Notes: a model not told the origin generated them from the letters alone. Counted from the first letter of the stretch, positions 16,605 through 25,800 are shown. The stretch: DNA of 64,000 nt from Erysipelotrichaceae bacterium OPF54 (GCA_022834735.1 BQKD01000002.1:1-64000), one strand, 5' to 3'. Translations and numbers: made by a program.

Positions 16605-17492
16605 ATGATCTATCTTGAAGAAATTGCGCAGCAGTGCTTTTTTACCGGAAAGGACAGCGAACTGTTCCTGGACAAAACGACCGAAGACGTATGGAGAGTA
16701 TCATCGAACCCGAAATACCGCAACCCGGACATGTCCATGGATGAAGCGCTCGAGCTCGAAGCCCGGCACCAGTTCATCCGGCTGCCCAAAGCACGCGATA
16801 TGAACGAAATCGATATCATGGACGAATACATTGATTTTGTTCCGGAAAATATCCAGCGCGATCTGGCAGGCATCCTGCGCCAGCCGCTGCCGTTCCAGCC
16901 TTACCGCAGCCGGCTCGAACGCGCCCGTCTGCTCGATGATTATATGGCCTACCGGATCGAGCGCGGCGCCGACATCCTGGCCGACTGGTTCGAAGAACAC
17001 GAGATCGACTGCTGTCATCAGATCGTTCCTGCCAATTTATCATCCGCTTATCTGGTACGGAAGCTGTCCGACAAGGACGCAGCCAAAGCAGCACATCTGC
17101 AGAAAAAGAGCGTTCGCCAGGTTCGTACCGATCTGTACAAGGTGCCCGAAAACGCTTTGCTCGACCAGAAGTTTTACGTAGGCTATTTTGATGGCGAAAA
17201 CCTTGCGGCCGTACTGGATCTTGTGCTTGATTTTCCAAAACGCGGAACCGCCCGCCTCATCACACTGGAAGGAAATCAGGCAGCCAGTCTGCTTCCAGAA
17301 CTCGAAAAAGAACTGGCAAGAGCCGGCTATGCGCATATAGAGATCGAAAGCCAAACAGCCGATCCATGGCAGGATCATGGATATACGATCCTCAAAGAAG
17401 AAAACGGTACAATTGTTCTTGGCAAAGAACAGGAACTGCCAGAAGAAGAATATGTTCCTGAATTCGAGGAACAGTCCGAGTGGACATTTTAA
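16605..17492 (+). CDS. UPF0158-like protein with a possible GNAT-like C-terminal domain
   Basis: This 295-residue protein has unknown function. Residues about 15-135 resemble UPF0158: FLDKTTEDVWRV, then FIRLPKARDMNEIDIMDEYI and a following RAR..DDYMAYRIERGADILADW stretch, in the same order as that family. After a linker, residues about 185-275 (FYVGYFDGENLAAVLDLVLD ... ARLITLEG ... HIEIESQTADPWQDHGYTI) have the alternating strand-helix pattern of an acetyltransferase-like fold, but no clear acetyl-CoA motif. The tail is acidic. AAGGAAG precedes the ATG, and terminators flank the gene, so it is monocistronic. Confidence 0.55.
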   Translation: MIYLEEIAQQCFFTGKDSELFLDKTTEDVWRVSSNPKYRNPDMSMDEALELEARHQFIRLPKARDMNEIDIMDEYIDFVPENIQRDLAGILRQPLPFQPYRSRLERARLLDDYMAYRIERGADILADWFEEHEIDCCHQIVPANLSSAYLVRKLSDKDAAKAAHLQKKSVRQVRTDLYKVPENALLDQKFYVGYFDGENLAAVLDLVLDFPKRGTARLITLEGNQAASLLPELEKELARAGYAHIEIESQTADPWQDHGYTILKEENGTIVLGKEQELPEEEYVPEFEEQSEWTF

Positions 17493-17496
17493 ACAC

Positions 17497-17524
17497 AAAA
17501 GCGTAGGATTTCCACGCTTTTTTA
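17497..17524 (+). terminator. Terminator of the UPF0158-like gene
   Basis: Arms AAAAGCGT (17497-17504) and ACGCTTTT (17514-17521) with a T run to 17523. Confidence 0.85.
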
Positions 17525-17590
17525 TTTTCCCGGCAAAAAAAGAGAGCCGGCATCAAACCAGCTCCTGTTCGTTTTATTCTCTATTTTCTG

Positions 17591-19324
17591 TTATGCCTGC
17601 GTCTTGCGCACATACGCCCGCAGCACCCCGATCGTATCTCCTGTCGGATTGACGATCCGGTAGCCCTTCACGCTGGCCGGCACGATAAATGTTTCAGCAT
17701 AATGCACTTCGAACGGTTCGAACGAACCATCCAGGCTTTCGATATACGCCTTCTGTCCTTCGATCAGATTGAGCATGTTCACGTTATCCTCGTTATCGAC
17801 TACCGCTTCGTCCTTGATCCACAAGCGCCGTGTTTCGATAAATTCCAGCTCATGCAGCCCCGTATGTTCCTCTTTGACATGGTCATCCTCTTTTACCGTA
17901 TGAATGGCATTGACAAGATTTTTCTCGACCCATTTTGTCGTGCGATCCCATTGAATGTTTTTCTTTCCGTGATCGATATGGACCGGACGAGGCAGACCGT
18001 CCAGGCCGACCCGTGCCCAGTCCCACATCTTGAATGTGAAACAGTATGGCGTAGCACTGATTTCCAGGACCATCGCATCGCTTCCCGAGCAGTGGCATGT
18101 TCCTGCCGGGATCAGGAAATGATCGTGTTTCTTGGCCGGAAAACGATTGATATATTTCTCGGCATCGAACAGGATCTCTCCCCGGTTGGCCGCATACAGA
18201 TCCTCGATCATCTGATCCTTGTTGATCCCTTCCTTCAGGCCCAGATAAACGCTGGCACCCTCCTTGGCATCCAGGATATAGTAGCTTTCGTCCTGCGTAT
18301 ACGCCATTCCGAACGTGCGGTGAATGTACTCGGTCAGCGGATGCACCTGCAAAGACAGATTCTGTCCTCCGATCGTATCCAGGAAGTCGAATCGGATCGG
18401 AAACTCCGCTCCGAAGCGGGAATATACGCTCGGTCCGAGCAGCGGTTTCGGCTCGTACAGCACCAGATCCATGGCCGGCAGCTCGATATGCCCGTTGCCG
18501 AAATCAAGATAGATCGAGTTCTCTTCCGGCACCCCGTCAAAGCTCCATGCATAGTTTTCCTTGTCCGGATCCAGGTTGCATACTTCTTTCATCCACTGGC
18601 CGCCCCAGACTCCCGGATCAAAATACGGAACAAGGCGGAACGGACGATGCGCCATCTGTTCCAGGCCTGCGCGTACAGCATCGCTTTTGACAAGCTTGAC
18701 ATCTTCCATATTGTTCGTGTCCAGGAAATAATCGATCGAATCGAACAGGGAACGTTTATGCTTGTCGGCAACCCGCCATTCGATAAAGAAGCCGCGCTTG
18801 ATCTTCCGCAGCGCATCTTCGTCATAGTTGGTATCCAGGAAGTTCGGCATTCCGTTGCGGTAGCGCAGCGTGATCTCCCAGCGCGCCATATCCAGATAGA
18901 CAAGCGTTCCTGAAGCGATCAGGCCGGCACCATATCCATACACAAGCACCCGTTTCCCCTGGGCAGCCGATTCCTGTGCCGCATCACGCAGCTCTTCAAG
19001 CTTTTCAGGCACGATAAAATTATCGATCTCGCCATAATACATCCGGCCGAAGATCCTGTCATCCGTAATATTGTACTTGAGCTGTTCCTTGATCGTCTCT
19101 CCATCCTTGAACATGTCCAGAGCATCGATCCACACATCATGAGGAATTCGCTTCAGCTCTTTCTTCACTTCCTCGTCGAACACGCCCGGATACGCATCGA
19201 ACACAAGAGTAGATCCTCCGTTCTGATCCAGGTCCTCCACGATCGCGTCCCATCCGTGAATGACCGCATCGTCATATCCTTTGATCCTCGTTTTAGGAAA
19301 CGGATCATACAAGCTTTTCATCAT
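17591..19324 (-). CDS. Class I mannose-6-phosphate isomerase-like cupin protein with extra N-terminal domain
   Basis: In this 577-residue protein, residues from about 245 onward match the type I phosphomannose isomerase cupin fold. Candidate zinc ligands lie in LSLQVHP, in DESYYILD and in IPAGTCHCSG. It should interconvert mannose-6-phosphate and fructose-6-phosphate or a related sugar phosphate. The first 230 residues form a separate domain (VYGYGAGLIASGTLVYLDMARWEI) reminiscent of a degenerate uridine-kinase-like fold without an intact P-loop. The start overlaps the upstream cupin glucose-6-phosphate isomerase stop (ATGA), so the two proteins are made together, which suggests linked isomerisation steps. 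The exact substrate is inferred from family only. Confidence 0.8.
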   Translation of the reverse strand: MMKSLYDPFPKTRIKGYDDAVIHGWDAIVEDLDQNGGSTLVFDAYPGVFDEEVKKELKRIPHDVWIDALDMFKDGETIKEQLKYNITDDRIFGRMYYGEIDNFIVPEKLEELRDAAQESAAQGKRVLVYGYGAGLIASGTLVYLDMARWEITLRYRNGMPNFLDTNYDEDALRKIKRGFFIEWRVADKHKRSLFDSIDYFLDTNNMEDVKLVKSDAVRAGLEQMAHRPFRLVPYFDPGVWGGQWMKEVCNLDPDKENYAWSFDGVPEENSIYLDFGNGHIELPAMDLVLYEPKPLLGPSVYSRFGAEFPIRFDFLDTIGGQNLSLQVHPLTEYIHRTFGMAYTQDESYYILDAKEGASVYLGLKEGINKDQMIEDLYAANRGEILFDAEKYINRFPAKKHDHFLIPAGTCHCSGSDAMVLEISATPYCFTFKMWDWARVGLDGLPRPVHIDHGKKNIQWDRTTKWVEKNLVNAIHTVKEDDHVKEEHTGLHELEFIETRRLWIKDEAVVDNEDNVNMLNLIEGQKAYIESLDGSFEPFEVHYAETFIVPASVKGYRIVNPTGDTIGVLRAYVRKTQA

Positions 19325-19878
19325 TCATTGCCCCCTTCTTTAAATACGATTTCTCCATCTTCTTTATATACGCGCACAGGAAACGGCATCGCCTCGACAC
19401 GCGCATAGTCATGTCCGGCATTGCTGTTCCATACACAAATAACGTCCAGACGCTCCTCGCCCGTATTGATCAGACGATGCGCATGATGACCGTCGATCTT
19501 ATGCAGCGTGCCCGGCTCCATCTGTTCGCACCAGCACTTCCCTTTTTCATCCATAAGCATGAGCAGACCGCTGCCTTTGGCGCACCAGTAGTATTCCTGG
19601 CAGTTCAGGTCCAAGTGAAAATGCCCTCTTGTCATATTGCACTCGCCACATACGCACACCGGCTCAAGCATAGAAACGCCCCAGTTCAGATGACCTTCCA
19701 CACGATCCGGATCATTGATGCATGCCACCGTATACATCAATGTATCGGCCGGCAGGCTCGGGTCTTTATCTGCATAAAACGAGACAGCATCCCCGTACAG
19801 CTTTGTGGATGTTTCCATCTGTTCTGAAACAAGGCCCGCATAAAAATCATGAAATATCGGCGATCGTTTAACTTCCAT
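19321..19878 (-). CDS. Cupin-type glucose-6-phosphate isomerase
   Basis: This 185-residue protein belongs to the metal-dependent cupin PGI family, best known from archaea, rather than the usual large PGI fold. The metal site is visible as TRGHFHLDLNCQEYYW (two His plus Glu) and the second cupin motif as LHKIDGHHAHRLINTG. Its role would be glucose-6-phosphate/fructose-6-phosphate interconversion in the cytoplasm. AAGGAGAGGG lies 3 bases before the ATG and a near-consensus sigma-A promoter is found upstream. It is coupled to the larger mannose-6-phosphate isomerase-like gene. A conventional pgi is not in this window, so redundancy cannot be judged. Confidence 0.85.
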   Translation of the reverse strand: MEVKRSPIFHDFYAGLVSEQMETSTKLYGDAVSFYADKDPSLPADTLMYTVACINDPDRVEGHLNWGVSMLEPVCVCGECNMTRGHFHLDLNCQEYYWCAKGSGLLMLMDEKGKCWCEQMEPGTLHKIDGHHAHRLINTGEERLDVICVWNSNAGHDYARVEAMPFPVRVYKEDGEIVFKEGGNE

Positions 19879-19911
19879 AACCCTCTCCTTTTTATCAAAT
19901 GGTATATCATT

Positions 19912-19940
19912 ATTATATGTCGTCGATCATCTCTCGTCAA
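19912..19940 (-). promoter_or_regulatory. Sigma-A promoter of the phosphosugar isomerase operon
   Basis: Minus strand TTGACG (19935-19940), a 17-base spacer and TATAAT (19912-19917), about 34 bases before the ATG at 19878. It is the best-matching protein-gene promoter in the window. Confidence 0.85.
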
Positions 19941-19952
19941 TCCTCATTGTGC

Positions 19953-19982
19953 AAAAAAAAGGACCCTGACATGCAGATCCTT
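19953..19982 (-). terminator. Terminator of the rmuC-macrodomain-methyltransferase cluster
   Basis: AAGGATC and GGTCCTT arms (one T-G pair) are followed on the minus strand by eight T residues (19953-19960). Confidence 0.75.
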
Positions 19983-20007
19983 CCTCATCGTTTGTTCATC
20001 CGGCTTT

Positions 20008-20547
20008 TCATTTCCATTCTTTCCGCTTTTCGAGCAGGATCGCATACGGCCCTGTATGAATGTTGAGGCCGCACACTTTCTGGATCGAAACAATATGGGG
20101 ATCGACCGGTTTCAGAAACGCTTCGATCGCTTCGCTCTCCTGCTTGCCGAACTGGTGTGGATAGATCACAAGCGCCATCCGTCCTTTGATGCGAAGCCGC
20201 TTCAGCCCCGCCCCGATCGCTTTGACGCTTTCAGAAGGCATTGTCGTGACAGAAGGGTCTTCGTGCGGACAGAAGCCGAAATTGAAGATCATGGCATCCA
20301 CATCCTCTTTGACATACCGGCCCATGCTGGCATGCGAATCCGCGATCAGCCGCACATGGCTTTGAAAATCGTTTTTCCTTCTTTCGATCAGATGTTCCTG
20401 GATATCGAACGCGTACACTTTGCCAACCTTTCGTTTTACGAACCAGTCCGTATCCTTTCCCTGTCCGAACGTGGCATCAACACAGACCGCCTGCCTGTGC
20501 AGAGCAGGAGAAAGAAACGAATGGGCGATTTCCACCATCGTTTTCAT
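20008..20547 (-). CDS. YtqB-type class I SAM-dependent methyltransferase
   Basis: This protein of about 179 residues is a Rossmann-fold methyltransferase of the rRNA_methylase (YtqB/PF06962) group. The SAM-binding motif I reads CVDATFGQGKDTDWF, the Asp-containing motif II is AFDIQ, and the NFGFCPHEDP block follows as in that family. Related proteins methylate tRNA wobble-uridine derivatives or rRNA, but the substrate is not certain. The start at 20547 is chosen because ATGA overlaps the macrodomain gene stop and the protein then begins MKTMVEIAHSFLSPAL, like homologues. It is the last gene before a terminator. Confidence 0.82.
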   Translation of the reverse strand: MKTMVEIAHSFLSPALHRQAVCVDATFGQGKDTDWFVKRKVGKVYAFDIQEHLIERRKNDFQSHVRLIADSHASMGRYVKEDVDAMIFNFGFCPHEDPSVTTMPSESVKAIGAGLKRLRIKGRMALVIYPHQFGKQESEAIEAFLKPVDPHIVSIQKVCGLNIHTGPYAILLEKRKEWK

Positions 20548-21068
20548 AGTTCTTTCAGCGCCTTCTTGTACAGCTCGTAGTCGATCTGCTCGTAGCACAC
20601 GAAAATGATATCGATCGATTTCGTGTCCGGAAAAGCCGAGCGGATCTTGCGTATCGTCCTTACGGCAATGTCGCACGCCGCCTCATGCGGATAGCCGTAA
20701 ATTCCTGTCGAAATGCATGGGAAGGCAAGCGAGAGACGCTCCAGATCATGTTCTCTTTTGTACTGATAGGCCATCGCCACACAATTCCAGTAGCAGCCAG
20801 CCAGCGCCTGCGCGTTTTCCTTCGTTCCTTCATAGATCGGACCGACAGCATGCAGGATGGCCTTGCTGGGCAGTCCGAAAGCCGGAGAGATCCGCACATC
20901 GCCCGCCTTTCCTTTTGGAAGTTTGGCGCAGAAGGCATCCAGCTCAGGGCCTGCCTTGGCAAAAATGGCGCCGCACACACCGCCTCCTCTGGCAAAATGC
21001 GCGTTCGCCGCATTGACGATCATATCAAAATCCAATCCCGTAATATCTCCTTTAATCGTTGAGATCAT
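20544..21068 (-). CDS. Macrodomain protein (ADP-ribose-binding hydrolase)
   Basis: This 174-residue single macrodomain has the ADP-ribose-binding Asn motif IVNAANAHFARGGGVCGAIF and the phosphate loop PCISTGIYGYPHEAA. Such proteins remove acetyl or ADP-ribosyl groups (O-acetyl-ADP-ribose deacetylase or ADP-ribosyl-Asp/Glu hydrolase). It overlaps rmuC upstream (17 bases) and the methyltransferase downstream (ATGA), so all three are translated as a unit. No partner ADP-ribosyltransferase or sirtuin is seen in the window. Confidence 0.92.
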   Translation of the reverse strand: MISTIKGDITGLDFDMIVNAANAHFARGGGVCGAIFAKAGPELDAFCAKLPKGKAGDVRISPAFGLPSKAILHAVGPIYEGTKENAQALAGCYWNCVAMAYQYKREHDLERLSLAFPCISTGIYGYPHEAACDIAVRTIRKIRSAFPDTKSIDIIFVCYEQIDYELYKKALKEL

Positions 21069-22017
21069 TGTACCCGTCCTTTCCTTCGATCATGGAGTCA
21101 AAGCGCGTGCTGATCTTGCGCGCCGAAATATACACGTTCTGAAACTGCTTGCCAAGCGCATCCAGCGATTTCAGGGACTTTTCGGTCCGCTCTTCCAGAC
21201 GGCCGATATCCTCCTTGAGCTTGAACAGCTCTTTTTCGATCTCTTCCAGATGGCTGGCGCGGTAAAAATCGTTCGTGCTCGCCTGCAGCGTGAACAGGAT
21301 GCCGACAAGCGTTGTCGGCGAAGTGATCATGACATGTTTCTGGAGCGCGTAGCTGAACAGTGTATCGCAGTTGCCGCAGATGAACTGATAGATCGCTTCG
21401 CTCGGAATGAACATCAGAGCCTGCGGTGCCGTATAGGCATTGATATATTTGCCGGCAATATCATCGATATGCTTTTTGATATTCTGCATGAACAGGCGCA
21501 GATAGTAGTCCCGGCTTTCCGGATCGTCATCCATGCGCATAAAATTTTCCATCGGAAATTTGGAGTCGATGCACAGCACCTGCTTTGTTCCAGGCAGATG
21601 GAGAGCGACGTCCGCGATCTTTCCGTTAGGCAAAGTATACTGGGTCGTAAAGATCGTATCGTTTTCGCCAAGATACGTTCCGAGCAGATAGTCGAGCTGA
21701 TACTCGCCCCAGTTTCCGCGCCGCTTCGTATTGGTCATGACCTGGGCCATGCCCTCCACCTGTTCCTGCACCCATTCGAGCGAATCAGCCGAATGGATCT
21801 GGTTTTTCTGCAGAGCCTGCATCTGGGACAGGATCGTGTCAAAACGCGACACCACCTTCTGATCGGACAATCCCGAATTGGTGAGCACTTCCTGGTTTTT
21901 TGCCAGCAGTGCCGCATTGATCTGGCTGGCATGCCGGTTCTGCGACAGCAGATACACAAACAGCACAAGAACGCACACGAGCAGCACGATCAGCAGCAGT
22001 ATGATCAAAAGATCCAT
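21052..22017 (-). CDS. rmuC: DNA recombination protein RmuC
   Basis: This 321-residue protein has one N-terminal membrane helix (about 3-24), a short coiled segment and the RmuC core with RGNWGEYQLDYLLG, the PNGKIADVALHLPG block and CIDSKFPMENF, which carry the PD-(D/E)XK-type acidic residues. RmuC limits DNA inversions in E. coli; the molecular role is still unclear. It is shorter than the E. coli protein because the coiled-coil region is reduced. Only 4 bases separate it from cca upstream and it overlaps the macrodomain gene downstream, so the four genes form one transcript. Confidence 0.93.
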   Translation of the reverse strand: MDLLIILLLIVLLVCVLVLFVYLLSQNRHASQINAALLAKNQEVLTNSGLSDQKVVSRFDTILSQMQALQKNQIHSADSLEWVQEQVEGMAQVMTNTKRRGNWGEYQLDYLLGTYLGENDTIFTTQYTLPNGKIADVALHLPGTKQVLCIDSKFPMENFMRMDDDPESRDYYLRLFMQNIKKHIDDIAGKYINAYTAPQALMFIPSEAIYQFICGNCDTLFSYALQKHVMITSPTTLVGILFTLQASTNDFYRASHLEEIEKELFKLKEDIGRLEERTEKSLKSLDALGKQFQNVYISARKISTRFDSMIEGKDGYNDLND

Positions 22018-22021
22018 AAAA

Positions 22022-23341
22022 TCATTTCCTCTTCTTTTCTAAATAATGGGTCAGCCCTTCTTTTGTATTGTCCTGCGGGCAATAAAAAGCATGATCGAGC
22101 AGTTCCTTCAACGTAGTGCCGATCTCCTTTCCATACACACCCGCGATCCTGCTGACTTCTTTTCCGTTGAGCGCAAGCTGTCCGACACATACCGGACGCT
22201 TTTCTATTTCCCGTTCGTAAAAACGGATCATTTCCTTCAGGACAGCCAGCCGCTGCTGTCCTTTGGCCGAATGGGCCATGATATCCCCGTACTGCACCAT
22301 GAACAGGCGGTGCATCTTTTCTTTGTCAAAGCCAAGCCCGACCACGAACTTATGCAGCCAGCCCAGAGTAGGCGCAGCGATCTCGTCATGATAGCGGACC
22401 AGATCCGGCACCGTGTTTTTATATTCGTTGGACAGCTTCAGATCTCTGCACGCACGCAGCGCGATCTCGTAGCTCACTTCCTGGTGCCCTTTAAAGTGGT
22501 CTTTGCCATCATGTCCGGTAATAAGGACATACGGCTTGCCCAGATCGTGCAGAAGGAGCGCGAAAGCACACAAGTCGTCATAACGCGGAAGCGAAGCGAT
22601 CGCGCACAACGTATGGTCGAGCACATCCTTGTCGTGATAGACCGAATTCTGCTCGCAGAACGCGCAGGCCGTCAGTTCGGGCAGCCACGGCCTGAACAGC
22701 GAAAGCATTTTCCGGACCTGATACGGATTGGCTTTCAGTATTTTCTGCCATTCGCCAAACAGACGTTCCGCCGCCACATATTTGATCAGGTGCGCGTTGG
22801 CCTCGATCGCTTCGAAAGTTTCGCTTTCGATATCAAAGCCGAGCTGGGCCGCAAAACGATGGGCGCGCACCATGCGCAGCGCATCTTCCTGAAAGCGCCG
22901 GTCAGGATCGCCTACTGCGCAAATCATCTGCCGGGCCAGATCTTTTCGGCCTTCGAACGGATCGATATATCCCTGACGGGGCGAATAGGCGATCGCGTTG
23001 ATCGTAAAGTCGCGGCGCGCCAGATCGGACACAAGATCCGATACGAAACGTACCGTATCCGGATGGCGGTGGTCCCTGTAGCCCGATTCGATCCGATAGG
23101 TCGTGACTTCGACAAGCAGGCTGTCGATCGAAATCGTTACTGTTCCGTGCCGGATCCCGGTCGGGATCGTATGGCCGAACAGCGCCATCGTCTGTTCGGG
23201 CAAAGCGTTCGTGCAGAGGTCGTAATCGCTGACAGGCCTTTCGAGCAGGCTGTCGCGCACACTTCCTCCGACCACGAAACATTCGAACCCGTGTTCTTCA
23301 TATGTATGGATAATTGTTTTTATTTGTTCTGGAAGATACAT
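22022..23341 (-). CDS. cca: CCA tRNA nucleotidyltransferase
   Basis: This enzyme of about 439 residues adds or repairs the 3' CCA of tRNA. The class II nucleotidyltransferase signature is VVGGSVRDSLL followed by the DYDL metal-binding Asp pair, then the RRDFTINAIAY block, the neck and body domain (EDALRMVRAHRFAAQLGF) and a C-terminal HD domain (LLHDLGKP). The start at 23341 is chosen because AAAGGAA lies 4 bases upstream; an in-frame ATG seven codons earlier lacks a site. Family members without further tests could be A-adding poly(A) polymerases, but the single enzyme with an HD domain is usual for Firmicute cca. Confidence 0.92.
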   Translation of the reverse strand: MYLPEQIKTIIHTYEEHGFECFVVGGSVRDSLLERPVSDYDLCTNALPEQTMALFGHTIPTGIRHGTVTISIDSLLVEVTTYRIESGYRDHRHPDTVRFVSDLVSDLARRDFTINAIAYSPRQGYIDPFEGRKDLARQMICAVGDPDRRFQEDALRMVRAHRFAAQLGFDIESETFEAIEANAHLIKYVAAERLFGEWQKILKANPYQVRKMLSLFRPWLPELTACAFCEQNSVYHDKDVLDHTLCAIASLPRYDDLCAFALLLHDLGKPYVLITGHDGKDHFKGHQEVSYEIALRACRDLKLSNEYKNTVPDLVRYHDEIAAPTLGWLHKFVVGLGFDKEKMHRLFMVQYGDIMAHSAKGQQRLAVLKEMIRFYEREIEKRPVCVGQLALNGKEVSRIAGVYGKEIGTTLKELLDHAFYCPQDNTKEGLTHYLEKKRK

Positions 23342-23414
23342 AAGTTCCTTTCTGTTGCACATTATTTATTTTAACATACGAGTCTAATTATAGAGCATAT
23401 GGTAGAATCTGATT

Positions 23415-25016
23415 ATGAATATGATTTATGTTACGGGCCACCGTCATCCGGATACGGACTCGATCGTGGCCGCCTTAAGCTACGCTGCTTTAAAACGAAT
23501 CAACGGATTTCCGGCTATGGCATGCCGTCTGGGCGAGATCAGCGATGAAACAAAATACATCCTCAACCGGTTTCATTTTGATGTGCCGGCCAGGCTCGAT
23601 GATGCCAGGATCCGTCTTGCGGACATGCCGCTCGACCGGCCCTTCTGTATCGGGGAGGAGGCAACGATTTTTGAGACGCTCGAAAAGATGAGCCGGTGCC
23701 GGCAGCCGTTTCTTGCGGTCGTCGACAAATGCCAGCATGTCAAAGGAATGATCACCACCAATGATCTGGGATCGATGGCCCTGGCCGACACGGCATTAGG
23801 GATCGATCTGCTCAAAGACGTTCGGGTAAAGGATGTGGCCGCCACGCTGGATGGCAACATCCTGGTCGACTGCGATACGCTGCATCTGAACGGAAAAGTG
23901 AGCATTGTCACGTTGTCAAGACACAAAGCGGACCGCTATCAGGTCAAGGACCGGATCGTGATCATTGGCGACGATGTGCCAAGCCAGAAGCAGGTGATCG
24001 AGGCCGGTGCCGGCATGCTGATCCTGGTATGGTGCACGACCGTGGATCCGGAAGTGCTCGAGCTGGCAAAAAAGAACGGCTGTCCTGTCATCGTGTCGGG
24101 ACACGGTTCGATGAACACGTCGCGCTATTTGTTTTTTGCGCCCCGGATCGGCCAGCTCATGTCAAGAAAAGTCCACCTGTTCCATATCAACGATTTTATG
24201 GAAGAGGCGGCCAAGAAGATGCGCAAGGATCGTTTCCGCGCCTATCCGGTCATCGACAATTCCGAACGGCTTGTCGGGTATTTATCCAAAGATGCCGGGA
24301 TCGACTACGAAAACAAGTCGATCATCCTGGTCGATCACAACGAGTTTTCCCAGTCGGTCCCGAATATCGAAAAGGCTGTCATCCTTGAAGTGATCGATCA
24401 TCACCGGATCAATGACTTTTCGACATCCAGGCCCATTTATTTCCGCAACGAGATCATCGGGAGCACGTCGACGATCGTGGCATCCATGTATTTTGAGCAG
24501 GAGGCCGAGATCGAAAAAAACATGGCCGGCCTTCTGCTGAGTGCGATCATTTCGGACACGATGAATTTTCAGTCGCCGACCACGACCGAAAAAGATAAGC
24601 GGATCGCGGCCCGCCTGGCAGAAATTGCCGGGATCGAGATCGACGATCTGGCTTACGACATTTATTTTATGTCTTCCAACTGCAAGGAAAAGTCGCTGGC
24701 CGATTTTGCCCGGGGCGATGTCAAAGCGTTTCTGATCGATGACAAAAACGTCCTCATCGCCCAGGCTATCATTCCGAGCATCGACGAGATCGTGTTCACG
24801 AAAGAGCAGATCATGCAGACGGCTGACGAGCAGGCCAGGCAGAAAAATGCCGATCTGTTCGTGTTCGTCTTTACCGATATTTTGAAAAAAGGGTCGTACT
24901 TCTATTTTGGCGGCAAGGAGAAAAATCTGTTCGAGAACGGCTTGTTCCACGAAAACGTGCTGTCAAGGAAGAAGCAGATCCTGCCCATGATCACGAGCAC
25001 GCTTCTCGATTCCTAG
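23415..25016 (+). CDS. Manganese-dependent inorganic pyrophosphatase with CBS and DRTGG domains
   Basis: This 533-residue family II pyrophosphatase hydrolyses PPi to phosphate. The DHH domain starts with TGHRHPDTDSI and continues after an insertion with LVDHNEFSQ, VIDHHRI, then a C-terminal DHHA2 domain (FMSSNCKEKSL). The insertion (about 65-300) contains two CBS motifs (PFLAVVDKCQHVKGMITTNDL and YPVIDNSERLVGYLSKDA) around a DRTGG domain. In this subfamily adenine nucleotides bound to the CBS pair regulate activity, so pyrophosphate turnover would follow energy state. The start is either 23415 or 23421; both give the same domain. It is divergent from cca. Confidence 0.94.
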   Translation: MNMIYVTGHRHPDTDSIVAALSYAALKRINGFPAMACRLGEISDETKYILNRFHFDVPARLDDARIRLADMPLDRPFCIGEEATIFETLEKMSRCRQPFLAVVDKCQHVKGMITTNDLGSMALADTALGIDLLKDVRVKDVAATLDGNILVDCDTLHLNGKVSIVTLSRHKADRYQVKDRIVIIGDDVPSQKQVIEAGAGMLILVWCTTVDPEVLELAKKNGCPVIVSGHGSMNTSRYLFFAPRIGQLMSRKVHLFHINDFMEEAAKKMRKDRFRAYPVIDNSERLVGYLSKDAGIDYENKSIILVDHNEFSQSVPNIEKAVILEVIDHHRINDFSTSRPIYFRNEIIGSTSTIVASMYFEQEAEIEKNMAGLLLSAIISDTMNFQSPTTTEKDKRIAARLAEIAGIEIDDLAYDIYFMSSNCKEKSLADFARGDVKAFLIDDKNVLIAQAIIPSIDEIVFTKEQIMQTADEQARQKNADLFVFVFTDILKKGSYFYFGGKEKNLFENGLFHENVLSRKKQILPMITSTLLDS

Positions 25017-25076
25017 GCAAAGCCTTTTTCAAACTTACCGGTTGTTTGTATCATAATACAAAAGGCAGGTGAAACT

Positions 25077-25766
25077 ATGGGTCCGGTCAAAAAGATCATC
25101 GCAGACGAAAAAAACGATGACGATTCGCTCTCTGTCGGCATCCTGGCCAGTGCGGCCGTAGGGATCATGGATGCAGGGTGCTATATGACGCGGGGAAAGG
25201 TCTTTGCGTCCAGCCAGACAGGAAACCTGCTGTATCTGGGCATGGATATTGCCAAAGGCGATTTTTCCCAGATCCTGAAATATACATTTCCTGTCCTGCT
25301 GTTCATGATCGGGGTGACGATCGGCACCCGCTTTCACATGCACGACAAATTGAAAAAGTGGCGGCTGAGGGCCGCGCTTTGCGAAACGCTGCTCGTGATC
25401 GCCGCAAGCTTCATGCCCCTGTCATGGAACGCCCTTGCCAATCCGCTGTTCGGACTGGTGTGCGGCATGCAGGCTATCGTGTTCCGGCGCATCCACAACA
25501 TTCCGCTCGCGACAGTGTATCTGAATGGAAACCTGCGCGAAGCGGTCGAGACAATGGTGCGCTACATTCATCTAAAAGACAGCGACGATCTGTACCGGTT
25601 CTTTTTGAGCCTGATCCTGGTCGTCACCTTCCTTGTCTTCGTGATCATAGGCGCGTTCTGTTCCCGGTTTTTCGGCCATTTTGTTACGCTGATCGCAGCC
25701 CTTCTTCTTGGCGGAGATGTCCTGGTGCTCAGAAACGCGCTGAAAAGGAAGGAACAAAAATCTTAA
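25077..25766 (+). CDS. DUF1275 (YoaK-like) membrane protein
   Basis: This 229-residue membrane protein has about six hydrophobic segments. The conserved FASSQTGNLLYLGM motif and the NIPLATVYLNGNLREAVETM block are typical of DUF1275, a family with no firmly assigned substrate. A GCAGGTG ribosome site precedes the ATG. Weak AGGC/GCCT pairing with T residues lies between it and the pyrophosphatase gene (25013-25030), so transcription may partly read through. A strong terminator follows. Confidence 0.9.
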   Translation: MGPVKKIIADEKNDDDSLSVGILASAAVGIMDAGCYMTRGKVFASSQTGNLLYLGMDIAKGDFSQILKYTFPVLLFMIGVTIGTRFHMHDKLKKWRLRAALCETLLVIAASFMPLSWNALANPLFGLVCGMQAIVFRRIHNIPLATVYLNGNLREAVETMVRYIHLKDSDDLYRFFLSLILVVTFLVFVIIGAFCSRFFGHFVTLIAALLLGGDVLVLRNALKRKEQKS

Positions 25767-25777
25767 TGAACAAATCC

Positions 25778-25800
25778 AGTCTTCGAAAGAAGACTTTTTT
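25778..25800 (+). terminator. Terminator of the DUF1275 gene
   Basis: Arms AGTCTTC (25778-25784) and GAAGACT (25789-25795) with a 4-base GAAA loop and TTTTTT. Confidence 0.92.
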
